From Flavobacteriales bacterium (GTDB lineage: Bacteria; Bacteroidota; Bacteroidia; Flavobacteriales_F; PHOS-HE28), in NCBI GenBank assembly GCA_020635695.1, contig JACJZH010000016.1:1-41406 (forward strand): a stretch of 41,406 nt of DNA. Reading direction: 5' to 3'. This document shows, one piece after another, positions 10,139 through 17,501 of the stretch (position 1 is the first letter of the stretch; every line of letters begins with the position of its first letter). Position numbers and translations under genes: made by a program. The notes beneath the pieces are model-generated. The model was not told the origin of the DNA. It did not search any database and saw nothing but the letters and a program-made list of their open reading frames with translations.

Positions 10139-10158
10139 GCCGGAGGCTTGCGCCAGGG

Positions 10159-10166
10159 CAAAGGTA
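10159..10166 (-). promoter_or_regulatory. -7 box TACCTTTG for the PurF-type gene
   Basis: Exact TAnnTTTG match on the minus strand, 20 bases before the ATG at 10138. Confidence 0.55.
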
Positions 10167-10282
10167 CGGGACCTGAAGCACCGCTCCCCGGGCCGTCGGT
10201 GCCGGCCCTTGGAAAGCCGCGTCCAAGCAACCTTTCAGGTTCCCGGCAGGTCTTATGTTGGCTAACTTTCCGAAAGCAAGCC

Positions 10283-13200
10283 GTGTTGCGTTCCCTGATG
10301 GCCATCGCTGGTGCCGTTTGGGCCCTCCTGTCATGGGCGGGTCCCGGGCCTGCCGTGTCCTTTGTGGAGAACCGTGGCCAATGGCCCGAGCAGGTGCTCT
10401 ACCGGGCCCTCGTTCCGGGCGGGGCGGTGTACGTGGAGCAGGAGGCGCTGACCTGGGTCCTGTGGACCGGTGGCCCGATGGCCCACCATGGGCGTGGCAT
10501 CGGCGAACACACCGAGGAACCCCTGCGGATGCATGCCTACAGGGTGCATTTCGAGCATGGTCGGGCGGTTTCCCACGAGGGCATCGAGCCACTTCCACAT
10601 TACGAGAACCACTTCCGGGGCAACGACCCGGAGCGGTGGGGGACCGGGTGTGCGAGCTACCCCGAAGTGGTGTTGCACGGGATCTGGCCCGGAGTGGACC
10701 TGCGTCTCGATGGACGGCACGGGCTGAAGTACGACCTGCTGCTCGCTCCGGGTGCCGATGCGGGAGTGGTATCCATGCGCTATGAAGGCGCGGACGACCT
10801 GTTGATCCAGGCCGGAAGGCTGCACGTGGCCACCAGCGCCGGCACGGTGGTCGAGGAGGCCCCGGTCGTCTGGCAGGAGGCCCGATCCGGCCGACGGCAT
10901 GTGCCCGCCTCCTACCGCCTGCAGGGCGACCGTCTTGGATTCCGGTTCCCGGAACGGCCGGATCCCGCCCTGCCTCTGGTCATCGACCCGGTCCTCACGT
11001 TCAGCACCTACAGCGGGTCGAACGCGGACAACTTCGGGTTCACGGCGACCTACGATGAGAGCGGACATCTGTATGGCGGCGGCATCGCCTTCGACCCGGG
11101 CTACCCGACCACCCTCGGCGCATGGCAAGGAGCGTTCGCGGGAGGCACCATCGATATCGCGCTGACCAAGTTCAGCCCGGACGGCAGCTCGCTGATCTGG
11201 AGCACCTACCTGGGAGGGGCGCTGGGCAATGAAACGCCACACAGCCTGGTGGTCAACAGCAACGACGAACTGTTCGTATTGGGCACCAGCGGCGCATCGG
11301 ATTTCCCGACCTCGGCCGGATGCTACGATGCATCGTTCACCTCCAGCGCACCGATGAACTTCGGCATCGGCTATGGGTATTCCCATCCGAACGGCGTGGA
11401 CATCGTGATGACCCACTTGAGCGTTGGGGGAGATGCCCTGATCGGTTCCACCTACCTCGGCGGAAGTGCAGCGGACGGGGTGAACAACAACGCCCAATTG
11501 GCCTTCAACTACGGCGACTCCTTCCGGGGCGAGATCGCCCTGGACGCCCAGGAGCGTCCGGTGGTGGCCACCAGCACGCAGAGCAGCGACATGCCCACCA
11601 CGCCGGGTGCGCCACAGGGTTCGTTCGGTGGCGGGCAGCAGGATGCCTATTTCTTCCGGATGGATGCCGGCCTCACCGCGCTTCTCTGGGCCACCTACCA
11701 CGGCGGCTCGGGCGATGATTCCGGCTATGGCGTGCAGTTCGATGGAAGCGGCAACATCCTGGTCACCGGGGGCTCCACCAGCATCGACATGCCCCTTTCC
11801 GGTTCCCCGTGGGCCGGTTCGCATCACGGTGGAGTGGACGGCTACGTGCTCCGCTACTCTCCCACGGGCAATGCCTTGACCGGGTCCACCTTCGTGGGCA
11901 CCACCGCCTATGACCAATGCTACCTGGTGCAGCTCAACACGGCGGACGAGGTGTTCATCGTCGGTCAGAGCGAGGGTCCCTACCCGGTCACACCCGGAAA
12001 ATATGTGAACCCGGGCAGCGCGCAGTTCATCCACAAGTTCACGAACGACCTTTCGACCTCCTTGTGGAGCACCGTGATCGGCACGGGCAATGGCACCGTG
12101 GACATTTCCCCATCCGCCTTTCTGGTCAGCGATTGCGGTCAGATCTACCTGAGCGGTTGGGGAGGGGTCGTGAACGCCAATGCCCTGGCGGTCAATAGCA
12201 CCACCATCGGCCTGCCCGTGACCCCGGATGCATTCCAGTCCAGCACCGACGGCAGCGACTTCTACCTGATGGTCCTCGACCCGGAAGCTTCCGATCTTTC
12301 GTATGCCACGTTCTTCGGTGGCCCCGACAGCGATGAACACGTGGATGGTGGCACATCGCGCTTCGACAAGGACGGCAATGTCTATCAGGCCGTTTGCGCA
12401 GGATGCGGGGGGAATGATGATTTCCCGACCACGCCGGGTGCATGGAGCCCGGGCAATAACAGCTTCAACTGCAACCTGGGAGTGTTCAAGTTCGACCTGG
12501 ACCAGGCCGTTGCCATTGCCGACGTGGATGGTCCGGACTACATCTGCCTTCCGGATCCGGCGAATTTCCTGAACCTGAGCACGGGTGGCACGGACTTCCA
12601 GTGGTACTTCGGCGATGGGAACTTCTCCACGGACGCTGAGCCTTCGCATGTCTATCAGGACACGGGCACCTACACCGTGACCCTGGTGTTGGAGGACGCA
12701 AGCGGCTGCGTACCCAACGACACGGCCGTGATCCAATTGCTCGTCCTGGACCCGGATGACGCGATGATCGACCCGGTCGATACGCTCTGTCCCGGAGAAA
12801 GCGTGCAGCTCCGTGCACGGGGTGGGCATGCCTATGCCTGGTTGCCCGACCCCACCTTGAGCGACACGAGCATCGCCGATCCCGTGGCGACCCCTTCGGG
12901 GCCAACGACCTATTACGTGGTGGTGACAGACAGTTGTGGAACGGACACGGCCGCCGTGGACATCCTCTTCCACGTTCCGAACGCTTCCGCCGGACCGGAC
13001 ACACTGGCCTGCATCGGAGTTCCGGTCCCCATCGGTGCACAGGGAGGGATCTCCTACCTCTGGAGTCCGGCCAACCTGGTGAACGACCCCGCCTTGGAGG
13101 TGCCTCTGGCGAGCCCATTGGACACCACCTGGTTCTACGTGACCATCACGACCCCGGAAGGATGCGTCGTCACCGACTCGCTCAGGGTGGATGTCCAGAC

Positions 13201-14149
13201 GGACCCTCCTGTACCGTTGGTCGGTGACACCTCGGTGTGTGTGGGCGGGACCGTACCCCTGTTCGCCAGCGGCGGATCCTGGTACGCGTGGACGGCCGCT
13301 CCCGGGATCTTGGACCTGCAGGTGCCCGACCCCGTGGTTTCTCCGCCGGCCAGCATGAACTACTACGTGCTCGTCTCGAACGCCTGTGGCGCCGTGCTGG
13401 ACAGCGCCCATGTGGAAGTGGTCGAAGTGCTGGCCACCGCCTGGGCGGACACCACGATCTGTCCCGGCGGCAGCGTGACCCTGATGGCCTCCGGGGGCGG
13501 CACTTACGCCTGGGCGCCGGGCACGGGCCTCTCCGACCCGGGTTCTGCTTCTCCGCTATGCACGCCGGAGGAGAGCGCCACCTATACCGTGGTGGTCACC
13601 GTGGGACCGGGTTGCACGGACTCCGCACAGGTGACCGTGGACCTTCATCCCATGCCGGTCGTCGATGCAGGGCCTGACCAGGTGATCGAGTTCGGTGACG
13701 CCGCCCAGCTCATGGCCACAGGCCTGGGGTCGTTCTCCTGGTCACCGGACCAGGACCCCACCTGCAACGGGTGTCCCGACCCCGTGGTCTCACCCCAGGA
13801 GACCACCACCTACACCGTGACGCTGGTCGACGACAACGGCTGCCTGGCCACCGACCAGGTGACCGTCGTGCTGGACGGGACCCTGTACGTGCCGAACTCG
13901 TTCACCCCCAATGGCGATGGACGGAACGACCTGTTCGGAGCGATCGCGACGGAGATCGATGAATTCCGGTTGCTGGTGTTCAACCGATGGGGTGAGGAGA
14001 TCTACCGCACCGAGAAGCTGGGCGAATGGTGGGACGGCACCTACCTGGGTACGCAATCGCCCATCGACACGTACGTATGGCGGATCGACCTCGTGGAGGG
14101 CTCCGGAGAGAAGCGAACGCTGTTCGGACACGTGAACCTCATCCGCTGA
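10283..14149 (+). CDS. Large surface protein: DUF7948-like, SBBP propeller, PKD, Ig-like repeats, type B T9SS tail
   Basis: About 1288 residues from GTG 10283, chosen because LRS then supplies the charged start of a signal peptide; ATG 10298 is the alternative. The open frame reaches back to 9251 only as antisense of the amidotransferase. Layout: N-terminal FVENRGQWPEQ domain (about 22-230), beta-propeller-type SBBP repeats (232-740; GSTYLGG/STYLGG motifs), one PKD domain near 752-819 (QWYFGDGNFS, HVYQDTGTYTVTL), five Ig-like units of 73-76 residues anchored at residues 833, 906, 982, 1056 and 1132, then the gliding-associated type B sorting domain (about 1200-1288; YVPNSFTPNGDGRNDLF, VFNRWGEEIY). 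Predicted to be exported by the type IX system and surface-attached or shed; likely adhesive. Overlaps the opposing gene by 11 bases. Confidence 0.88.
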   Translation: MLRSLMAIAGAVWALLSWAGPGPAVSFVENRGQWPEQVLYRALVPGGAVYVEQEALTWVLWTGGPMAHHGRGIGEHTEEPLRMHAYRVHFEHGRAVSHEGIEPLPHYENHFRGNDPERWGTGCASYPEVVLHGIWPGVDLRLDGRHGLKYDLLLAPGADAGVVSMRYEGADDLLIQAGRLHVATSAGTVVEEAPVVWQEARSGRRHVPASYRLQGDRLGFRFPERPDPALPLVIDPVLTFSTYSGSNADNFGFTATYDESGHLYGGGIAFDPGYPTTLGAWQGAFAGGTIDIALTKFSPDGSSLIWSTYLGGALGNETPHSLVVNSNDELFVLGTSGASDFPTSAGCYDASFTSSAPMNFGIGYGYSHPNGVDIVMTHLSVGGDALIGSTYLGGSAADGVNNNAQLAFNYGDSFRGEIALDAQERPVVATSTQSSDMPTTPGAPQGSFGGGQQDAYFFRMDAGLTALLWATYHGGSGDDSGYGVQFDGSGNILVTGGSTSIDMPLSGSPWAGSHHGGVDGYVLRYSPTGNALTGSTFVGTTAYDQCYLVQLNTADEVFIVGQSEGPYPVTPGKYVNPGSAQFIHKFTNDLSTSLWSTVIGTGNGTVDISPSAFLVSDCGQIYLSGWGGVVNANALAVNSTTIGLPVTPDAFQSSTDGSDFYLMVLDPEASDLSYATFFGGPDSDEHVDGGTSRFDKDGNVYQAVCAGCGGNDDFPTTPGAWSPGNNSFNCNLGVFKFDLDQAVAIADVDGPDYICLPDPANFLNLSTGGTDFQWYFGDGNFSTDAEPSHVYQDTGTYTVTLVLEDASGCVPNDTAVIQLLVLDPDDAMIDPVDTLCPGESVQLRARGGHAYAWLPDPTLSDTSIADPVATPSGPTTYYVVVTDSCGTDTAAVDILFHVPNASAGPDTLACIGVPVPIGAQGGISYLWSPANLVNDPALEVPLASPLDTTWFYVTITTPEGCVVTDSLRVDVQTDPPVPLVGDTSVCVGGTVPLFASGGSWYAWTAAPGILDLQVPDPVVSPPASMNYYVLVSNACGAVLDSAHVEVVEVLATAWADTTICPGGSVTLMASGGGTYAWAPGTGLSDPGSASPLCTPEESATYTVVVTVGPGCTDSAQVTVDLHPMPVVDAGPDQVIEFGDAAQLMATGLGSFSWSPDQDPTCNGCPDPVVSPQETTTYTVTLVDDNGCLATDQVTVVLDGTLYVPNSFTPNGDGRNDLFGAIATEIDEFRLLVFNRWGEEIYRTEKLGEWWDGTYLGTQSPIDTYVWRIDLVEGSGEKRTLFGHVNLIR

Positions 14150-15158
14150 AGCGTTCCCTGGGAACGTTCAGCCATTGGAGCGCCGCGCCGCTCAGAAGCA
14201 TCTCCTTCCTGGCATCATCCCAGGGCATGCTTCGGATCAGTTTGCCCGGCTCCAGCTCACCGAGGGGGAAGGGATAGTCCGTTCCCAAGGCGATCCGGTC
14301 GGGCCCGAACAGGTCCACGACATGATCCAGCATGCGCGGGTCGTGCACCAGGGAATCCAACCAGAAGCGTCCGGGGTACTCGATCGGTGGCACCGGATTG
14401 TCCACCGCGCACAGGTCCGGCCGCACATCGAAGCCATGCTGGATACGGCCCAGGGTGGCCGGGAAGGAGCCGCCTCCGTGTGCGAAGGCCACGCGCAAAC
14501 GCGGAAGCTTTTCGAACAGGCCGCTGAAGATCATCGAGGTGATGGCCAGGGCCGTCTCTGCCGGCATGCCCACCAGCCAGGGGGCCCAGTACTTGTCCAT
14601 GCGCTCGCGGCCCATCATGTCCCAGGGGTGTACGAAGACCGCCATGTCCAGGTCCTGGCATGCCTTGAACACCTGGAACAGGACCGGCTCGCCCAGATTG
14701 ACCCCCTCGATGTGGGTGCCCACCTGGATCCCATGCAGCCCGATCCGTTTGCAACGCTCCAGCTCCCTGATGGCGAGTTCGGGGTCCTGCATGGGCAGGG
14801 TGCCGAGCCCCAGGAACCGCGTTGGCCACTTGTCCACGATGCCTGCGATGTGGTCGTTCAGGAACACGGAAAGCTCCAACGTGTCGCGCGGTTCGGCCCA
14901 GTAGCTGAACATCACCGGCACCGTACTGAGCACCTGAACATGCACGTGCTGGTGGTCGCATTCCCCGATGCGCACCTCGGGGTCCCAGCAATTGGCCTGC
15001 ACTTCGCGGAAGAACTTGTCATCCATCATCATCCGCGCGCAACCCGCCTTGTGATGGTCCAGGTGGATGAACCCCCGGTAACCGAAGCGCGACCCGAAGT
15101 CCGGGATATGCTCCGGCAGGATGTGCGTATGGATGTCTACCGTGAAGAGCTCGGCCAT
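14139..15158 (-). CDS. nbaD: 2-amino-3-carboxymuconate-6-semialdehyde decarboxylase (ACMSD)
   Basis: 339 residues, amidohydrolase superfamily. ACMSD decarboxylates the ring-opened product of 3-hydroxyanthranilate to 2-aminomuconate semialdehyde, diverting tryptophan carbon from NAD synthesis towards catabolism. Metal and catalytic residues fit the Pseudomonas enzyme closely: H10 and H12 (DIHTHILP), H177 (VHPWDMMG), H227 (AFAHGGGSFP) and D294 (LGTDYPFP). The gene starts 11 bases after the stop of the 3-hydroxyanthranilate dioxygenase gene, so consecutive enzymes are in one operon, and its ATG has no promoter box of its own. Stops overlap with the surface protein by 11 bases. Confidence 0.94.
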   Translation of the reverse strand: MAELFTVDIHTHILPEHIPDFGSRFGYRGFIHLDHHKAGCARMMMDDKFFREVQANCWDPEVRIGECDHQHVHVQVLSTVPVMFSYWAEPRDTLELSVFLNDHIAGIVDKWPTRFLGLGTLPMQDPELAIRELERCKRIGLHGIQVGTHIEGVNLGEPVLFQVFKACQDLDMAVFVHPWDMMGRERMDKYWAPWLVGMPAETALAITSMIFSGLFEKLPRLRVAFAHGGGSFPATLGRIQHGFDVRPDLCAVDNPVPPIEYPGRFWLDSLVHDPRMLDHVVDLFGPDRIALGTDYPFPLGELEPGKLIRSMPWDDARKEMLLSGAALQWLNVPRERFSG

Positions 15159-15169
15159 GGGGCGGCGGC

Positions 15170-15703
15170 TCAGACGAAGCGCTCATCAGCCTCCATCACG
15201 TGGCCGCATGCGGCACATGTGCGGAGCTGCTCGTTCGTGTAGAATTCCTTGAACCTGGGAAGGAAGTCCTTCTCGATGTTGTGGAGCACGAAGTAGGTCT
15301 CGTGCAGCTTGTGGTTGCACTTCTCGCAGAACCACAGCAGCCCGTCCTTCATCTCCCGGTCGTCCCGCTTGCACTCGATCACCAGGCCCACGGTGTTCTC
15401 CCCGCGCATGGGGCTGTGGGGCACTTTCCCCGGAAGCAGGAACATCTCTCCTTCCCGGATGGGGATGTCCACGGCCTTGCCATCCTCCTGGATGCGGACA
15501 TTGATGTCGCCTTCCAGTTGGTAGAAAAGCTCCTCCGTTTCGTTGTAGTGGTAATCCTTCCGCGCGTTCGGGCCTCCGACGATCATCACGATGTAGTCCC
15601 CGGCCTCGGCGTAGAGGTTCTTGTTCCCCACCGGAGGCTTCAACAGGTCGCGGTTGTCAGCGATCCATTGGCGCAGGTCGAACGGACGACGGATGGACAT
15701 CAT
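15170..15703 (-). CDS. nbaC: 3-hydroxyanthranilate 3,4-dioxygenase
   Basis: 177 residues, small cupin. It cleaves the ring of 3-hydroxyanthranilate to 2-amino-3-carboxymuconate semialdehyde using non-haem iron. The iron ligands H52, E58 and H96 have the spacing of the human enzyme (H47, E53, H91). A rubredoxin-like second metal site, typical of the bacterial form, is complete: C126/C129 in FCEKC and C163/C166 in TCAAC. Two ATGs are in tandem (15703 and 15700). A TACCTTTA box lies 16 bases upstream. First gene of a two-gene operon with ACMSD. Confidence 0.96.
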   Translation of the reverse strand: MMSIRRPFDLRQWIADNRDLLKPPVGNKNLYAEAGDYIVMIVGGPNARKDYHYNETEELFYQLEGDINVRIQEDGKAVDIPIREGEMFLLPGKVPHSPMRGENTVGLVIECKRDDREMKDGLLWFCEKCNHKLHETYFVLHNIEKDFLPRFKEFYTNEQLRTCAACGHVMEADERFV

Positions 15704-15719
15704 GGACGGGTTTGGGACC

Positions 15720-15727
15720 TAAAGGTA
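15720..15727 (-). promoter_or_regulatory. -7 box TACCTTTA for the kynurenine pair
   Basis: Seven of eight match to TAnnTTTG, 16 bases before the dioxygenase ATG at 15703. Confidence 0.45.
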
Positions 15728-15756
15728 GCCACGTCCATCAGGCCACGTATCCCCTC

Positions 15757-16293
15757 CTACTTGCCGGCGCGGGCCGACATCAGCAGGAGAGCGCCATTGG
15801 CACGCTGCATGCCCATGCTGTAGTCCCTGTCCGGGGCGAAGGTGTGCTGCTGTTTGTCGTAGCGTACCAAGGCGAACGGAAAGTCCAGCACATCCGTGTC
15901 AACGCCCTCGTACTTGGAGCCGATCATCAGGTTCACGTCCATGGCCAGGGGGCCGTAGACGAGCTTCTCGACCGGGATCTCCGTTCGCGTGTCCACGACC
16001 ACCCGCTTCGGCAGAAAGCCCTCCCCGGAGAACTCCAGGGTGTATTCCGGACCAAGGTCGAGCTCCAGGTCGAACCGTCCGGCGCGGTCGGTCTGCTCCT
16101 CCTGCACCAGTTCGTTGCCTTGATACACCTTCACCAGGCACCCGCTGAGCTTCTTCTCGCCATCGGTCACCCGCCCGGTCACGGGCAGGAAGTACACGGA
16201 TGTTTCCGTCAGGACCATTTCCTCTTCCTGCGCCTGAAGTGCAGGGATCGCCAACGCCAGAACGGCGACCAACAGGGTCGATGCACGGTACAT
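15757..16293 (-). CDS. Exported carboxypeptidase-regulatory-like domain protein
   Basis: 178 residues with a signal peptide (MYRASTLLVAVLALAIPALQAQ). The central ~70 residues resemble the beta-sandwich carboxypeptidase regulatory-like fold: VTGRVTDGEKKLSGCLVKV, then DRAGRFDLELDL and FLPKRVVVDTRT. Such small Bacteroidota proteins are periplasmic or surface-associated, with no known activity. A second protein at 37380-37829 shares the layout, including KDVVVDTR against KRVVVDTR here, so the two appear to be paralogues. The gene sits 53 bases before the kynurenine pair, which has its own box, so co-transcription is possible but unproven. Confidence 0.75.
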   Translation of the reverse strand: MYRASTLLVAVLALAIPALQAQEEEMVLTETSVYFLPVTGRVTDGEKKLSGCLVKVYQGNELVQEEQTDRAGRFDLELDLGPEYTLEFSGEGFLPKRVVVDTRTEIPVEKLVYGPLAMDVNLMIGSKYEGVDTDVLDFPFALVRYDKQQHTFAPDRDYSMGMQRANGALLLMSARAGK

Positions 16294-16341
16294 GGTCAGT
16301 GGTTTTGACCATTGTACTGGGTTGGGGGCCTTCCGGTTACG

Positions 16342-17418
16342 TCAAGGCACGGGCACCAGCCGGGACCAGGCGAACCCATCGCCCTGGACACGGACCACGA
16401 GCGCACCACGGGCCAGCTCCGGCAGGCTGACGGGCGTCCATGTGCCCGTGGAGATCGGTCTCCCGAGCAGGAGCGGCCTGCCCAGCAGGTCATGGACCGA
16501 AAGCACCGCGTGCCCGCTTCTTCCTGATACCCGGACCATGAGCTCCCCCTCGTGCCAGAGGGCCTCGGCCTCCGAGCTGGACCGGTCGCTGTCGATCCCA
16601 TTGCACAGGTCCGCAAGGATCATGATGGGACCATTGGACAATTCGGCACATACCCCGGTGGAACCGATGTCCGACAAGGGCGTTCCCGGCTGGTCCCCGA
16701 CCAGGGAGCCTTGATAACTGAGCCCCCAGATGTGATGGATGCCGGCGGCCAGGGTGTCCGCGTCCAGCGTGTCACCGGAAAGCACCTGCACCAGGGTGTC
16801 GCCCTCGGTGCACAGCAGAAAGGCATAGGGTGCAGGCGAGCCCGAGAACTGTTGGATCCCGATCAGGTCGGCTAGGCCGTCGATGCAGGTACTTACGGAG
16901 GTCTCACCCGTGGTGGTCTTGATGACCGCGCCATCACAATCCGGAATGGGGTCGGGTACGCTCGCACAGAGAACGAACCCTCCCGGATCACCGAAGTCCG
17001 TGTTCGTGGTCACGCGCACGATGTAGGTCGTGAACGGCTGCACCTCGATGGAATAGATGACCTGGGGCGTGAAACCACAGGCGATGGAGTTCCCTCCACA
17101 TGCGTCCAGGACCTCGATGCCATAGTCGGTGATCTGGGGCCCCGGTTGCAGGAAGAGGTTCAGCACCGTGTCGGGACCGATGTCCACCGTGTACCAAACG
17201 TCCAGGAAGACCCCGTCCGGATCACAGATGGGTGGGCTGCCGTCCTGGGTGGCGTCCAGGGTCGTGCCGGACACCCCATTGAACGGGCAGTCGACCGGGC
17301 TGTTCAAGGCAAGGGACTGCGCGTTGGCGCATTCGTCGTTCGCTGGCTGGGCCAGGCCTGAAAAAGGCACGTTCAGCAGGAACACGACCAGGATGACGAA
17401 CGTTCTTACCGGCAACAT
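16342..17418 (-). CDS. Secreted PPC-like repeat protein with C-terminal T9SS-like domain (small paralogue)
   Basis: 358 residues from the ATG at 17418; the frame is open to 17490 but this start has a TAACTTCG box five bases upstream and a good signal peptide (MLPVRTFVILVVFLLNVPFSGLAQ). One beta-sandwich unit begins at NDEC (residue 27) with VWYTVDI, typical of pre-peptidase-C-like domains. Residues 161 to about 275 form a module starting CDG that is clearly related to the C-terminal module of the neighbour 17502-20351. The last ~70 residues resemble a type A sorting domain (LSVHDLLGRPLL) but lack an evident YPNP motif. Likely secreted; function unknown. Confidence 0.75.
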   Translation of the reverse strand: MLPVRTFVILVVFLLNVPFSGLAQPANDECANAQSLALNSPVDCPFNGVSGTTLDATQDGSPPICDPDGVFLDVWYTVDIGPDTVLNLFLQPGPQITDYGIEVLDACGGNSIACGFTPQVIYSIEVQPFTTYIVRVTTNTDFGDPGGFVLCASVPDPIPDCDGAVIKTTTGETSVSTCIDGLADLIGIQQFSGSPAPYAFLLCTEGDTLVQVLSGDTLDADTLAAGIHHIWGLSYQGSLVGDQPGTPLSDIGSTGVCAELSNGPIMILADLCNGIDSDRSSSEAEALWHEGELMVRVSGRSGHAVLSVHDLLGRPLLLGRPISTGTWTPVSLPELARGALVVRVQGDGFAWSRLVPVP

Positions 17419-17423
17419 GCGGA

Positions 17424-17453
17424 CGAAGTTATTCCCGAACACCGCGTGACAAA
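17424..17453 (-). promoter_or_regulatory. Promoter: TTTG (-33), 18-base spacer, TAACTTCG (-7)
   Basis: Reading leftward, TTTG at 17453-17450, then 18 bases, then TAACTTCG at 17431-17424, five bases before the ATG at 17418. This is the most complete Bacteroidota-type promoter noticed in the window. The TTTG lies inside the T-run of the preceding terminator. Confidence 0.6.
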
Positions 17454-17483
17454 AGCCGAAGGGCGGGATGAACCCGCCCTTCG
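17451..17483 (-). terminator. Rho-independent terminator of the 17502-20351 gene
   Basis: An 11-bp perfect stem, CGAAGGGCGGG with CCCGCCCTTCG (17457-17467 and 17473-17483), five-base loop, followed on the minus strand by GGCTTTTG. It begins 18 bases after the stop at 17502. Confidence 0.85.
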
Positions 17484-17501
17484 AGACCATTGGACAAGCG
17501 C

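Noticed and set aside
9251..10282. N-terminal extension of the surface protein frame through the amidotransferase gene
   Set aside because: This stretch is exactly antisense to the conserved amidotransferase coding sequence, and the real protein begins with a signal peptide near 10283.
10331..13411. A long open frame (about 1026 codons) on the minus strand opposite the surface protein
   Set aside because: It is antisense to a gene with clear domains and shows only the biased residues expected from a GC-rich shadow frame, with no signal peptide or motif.
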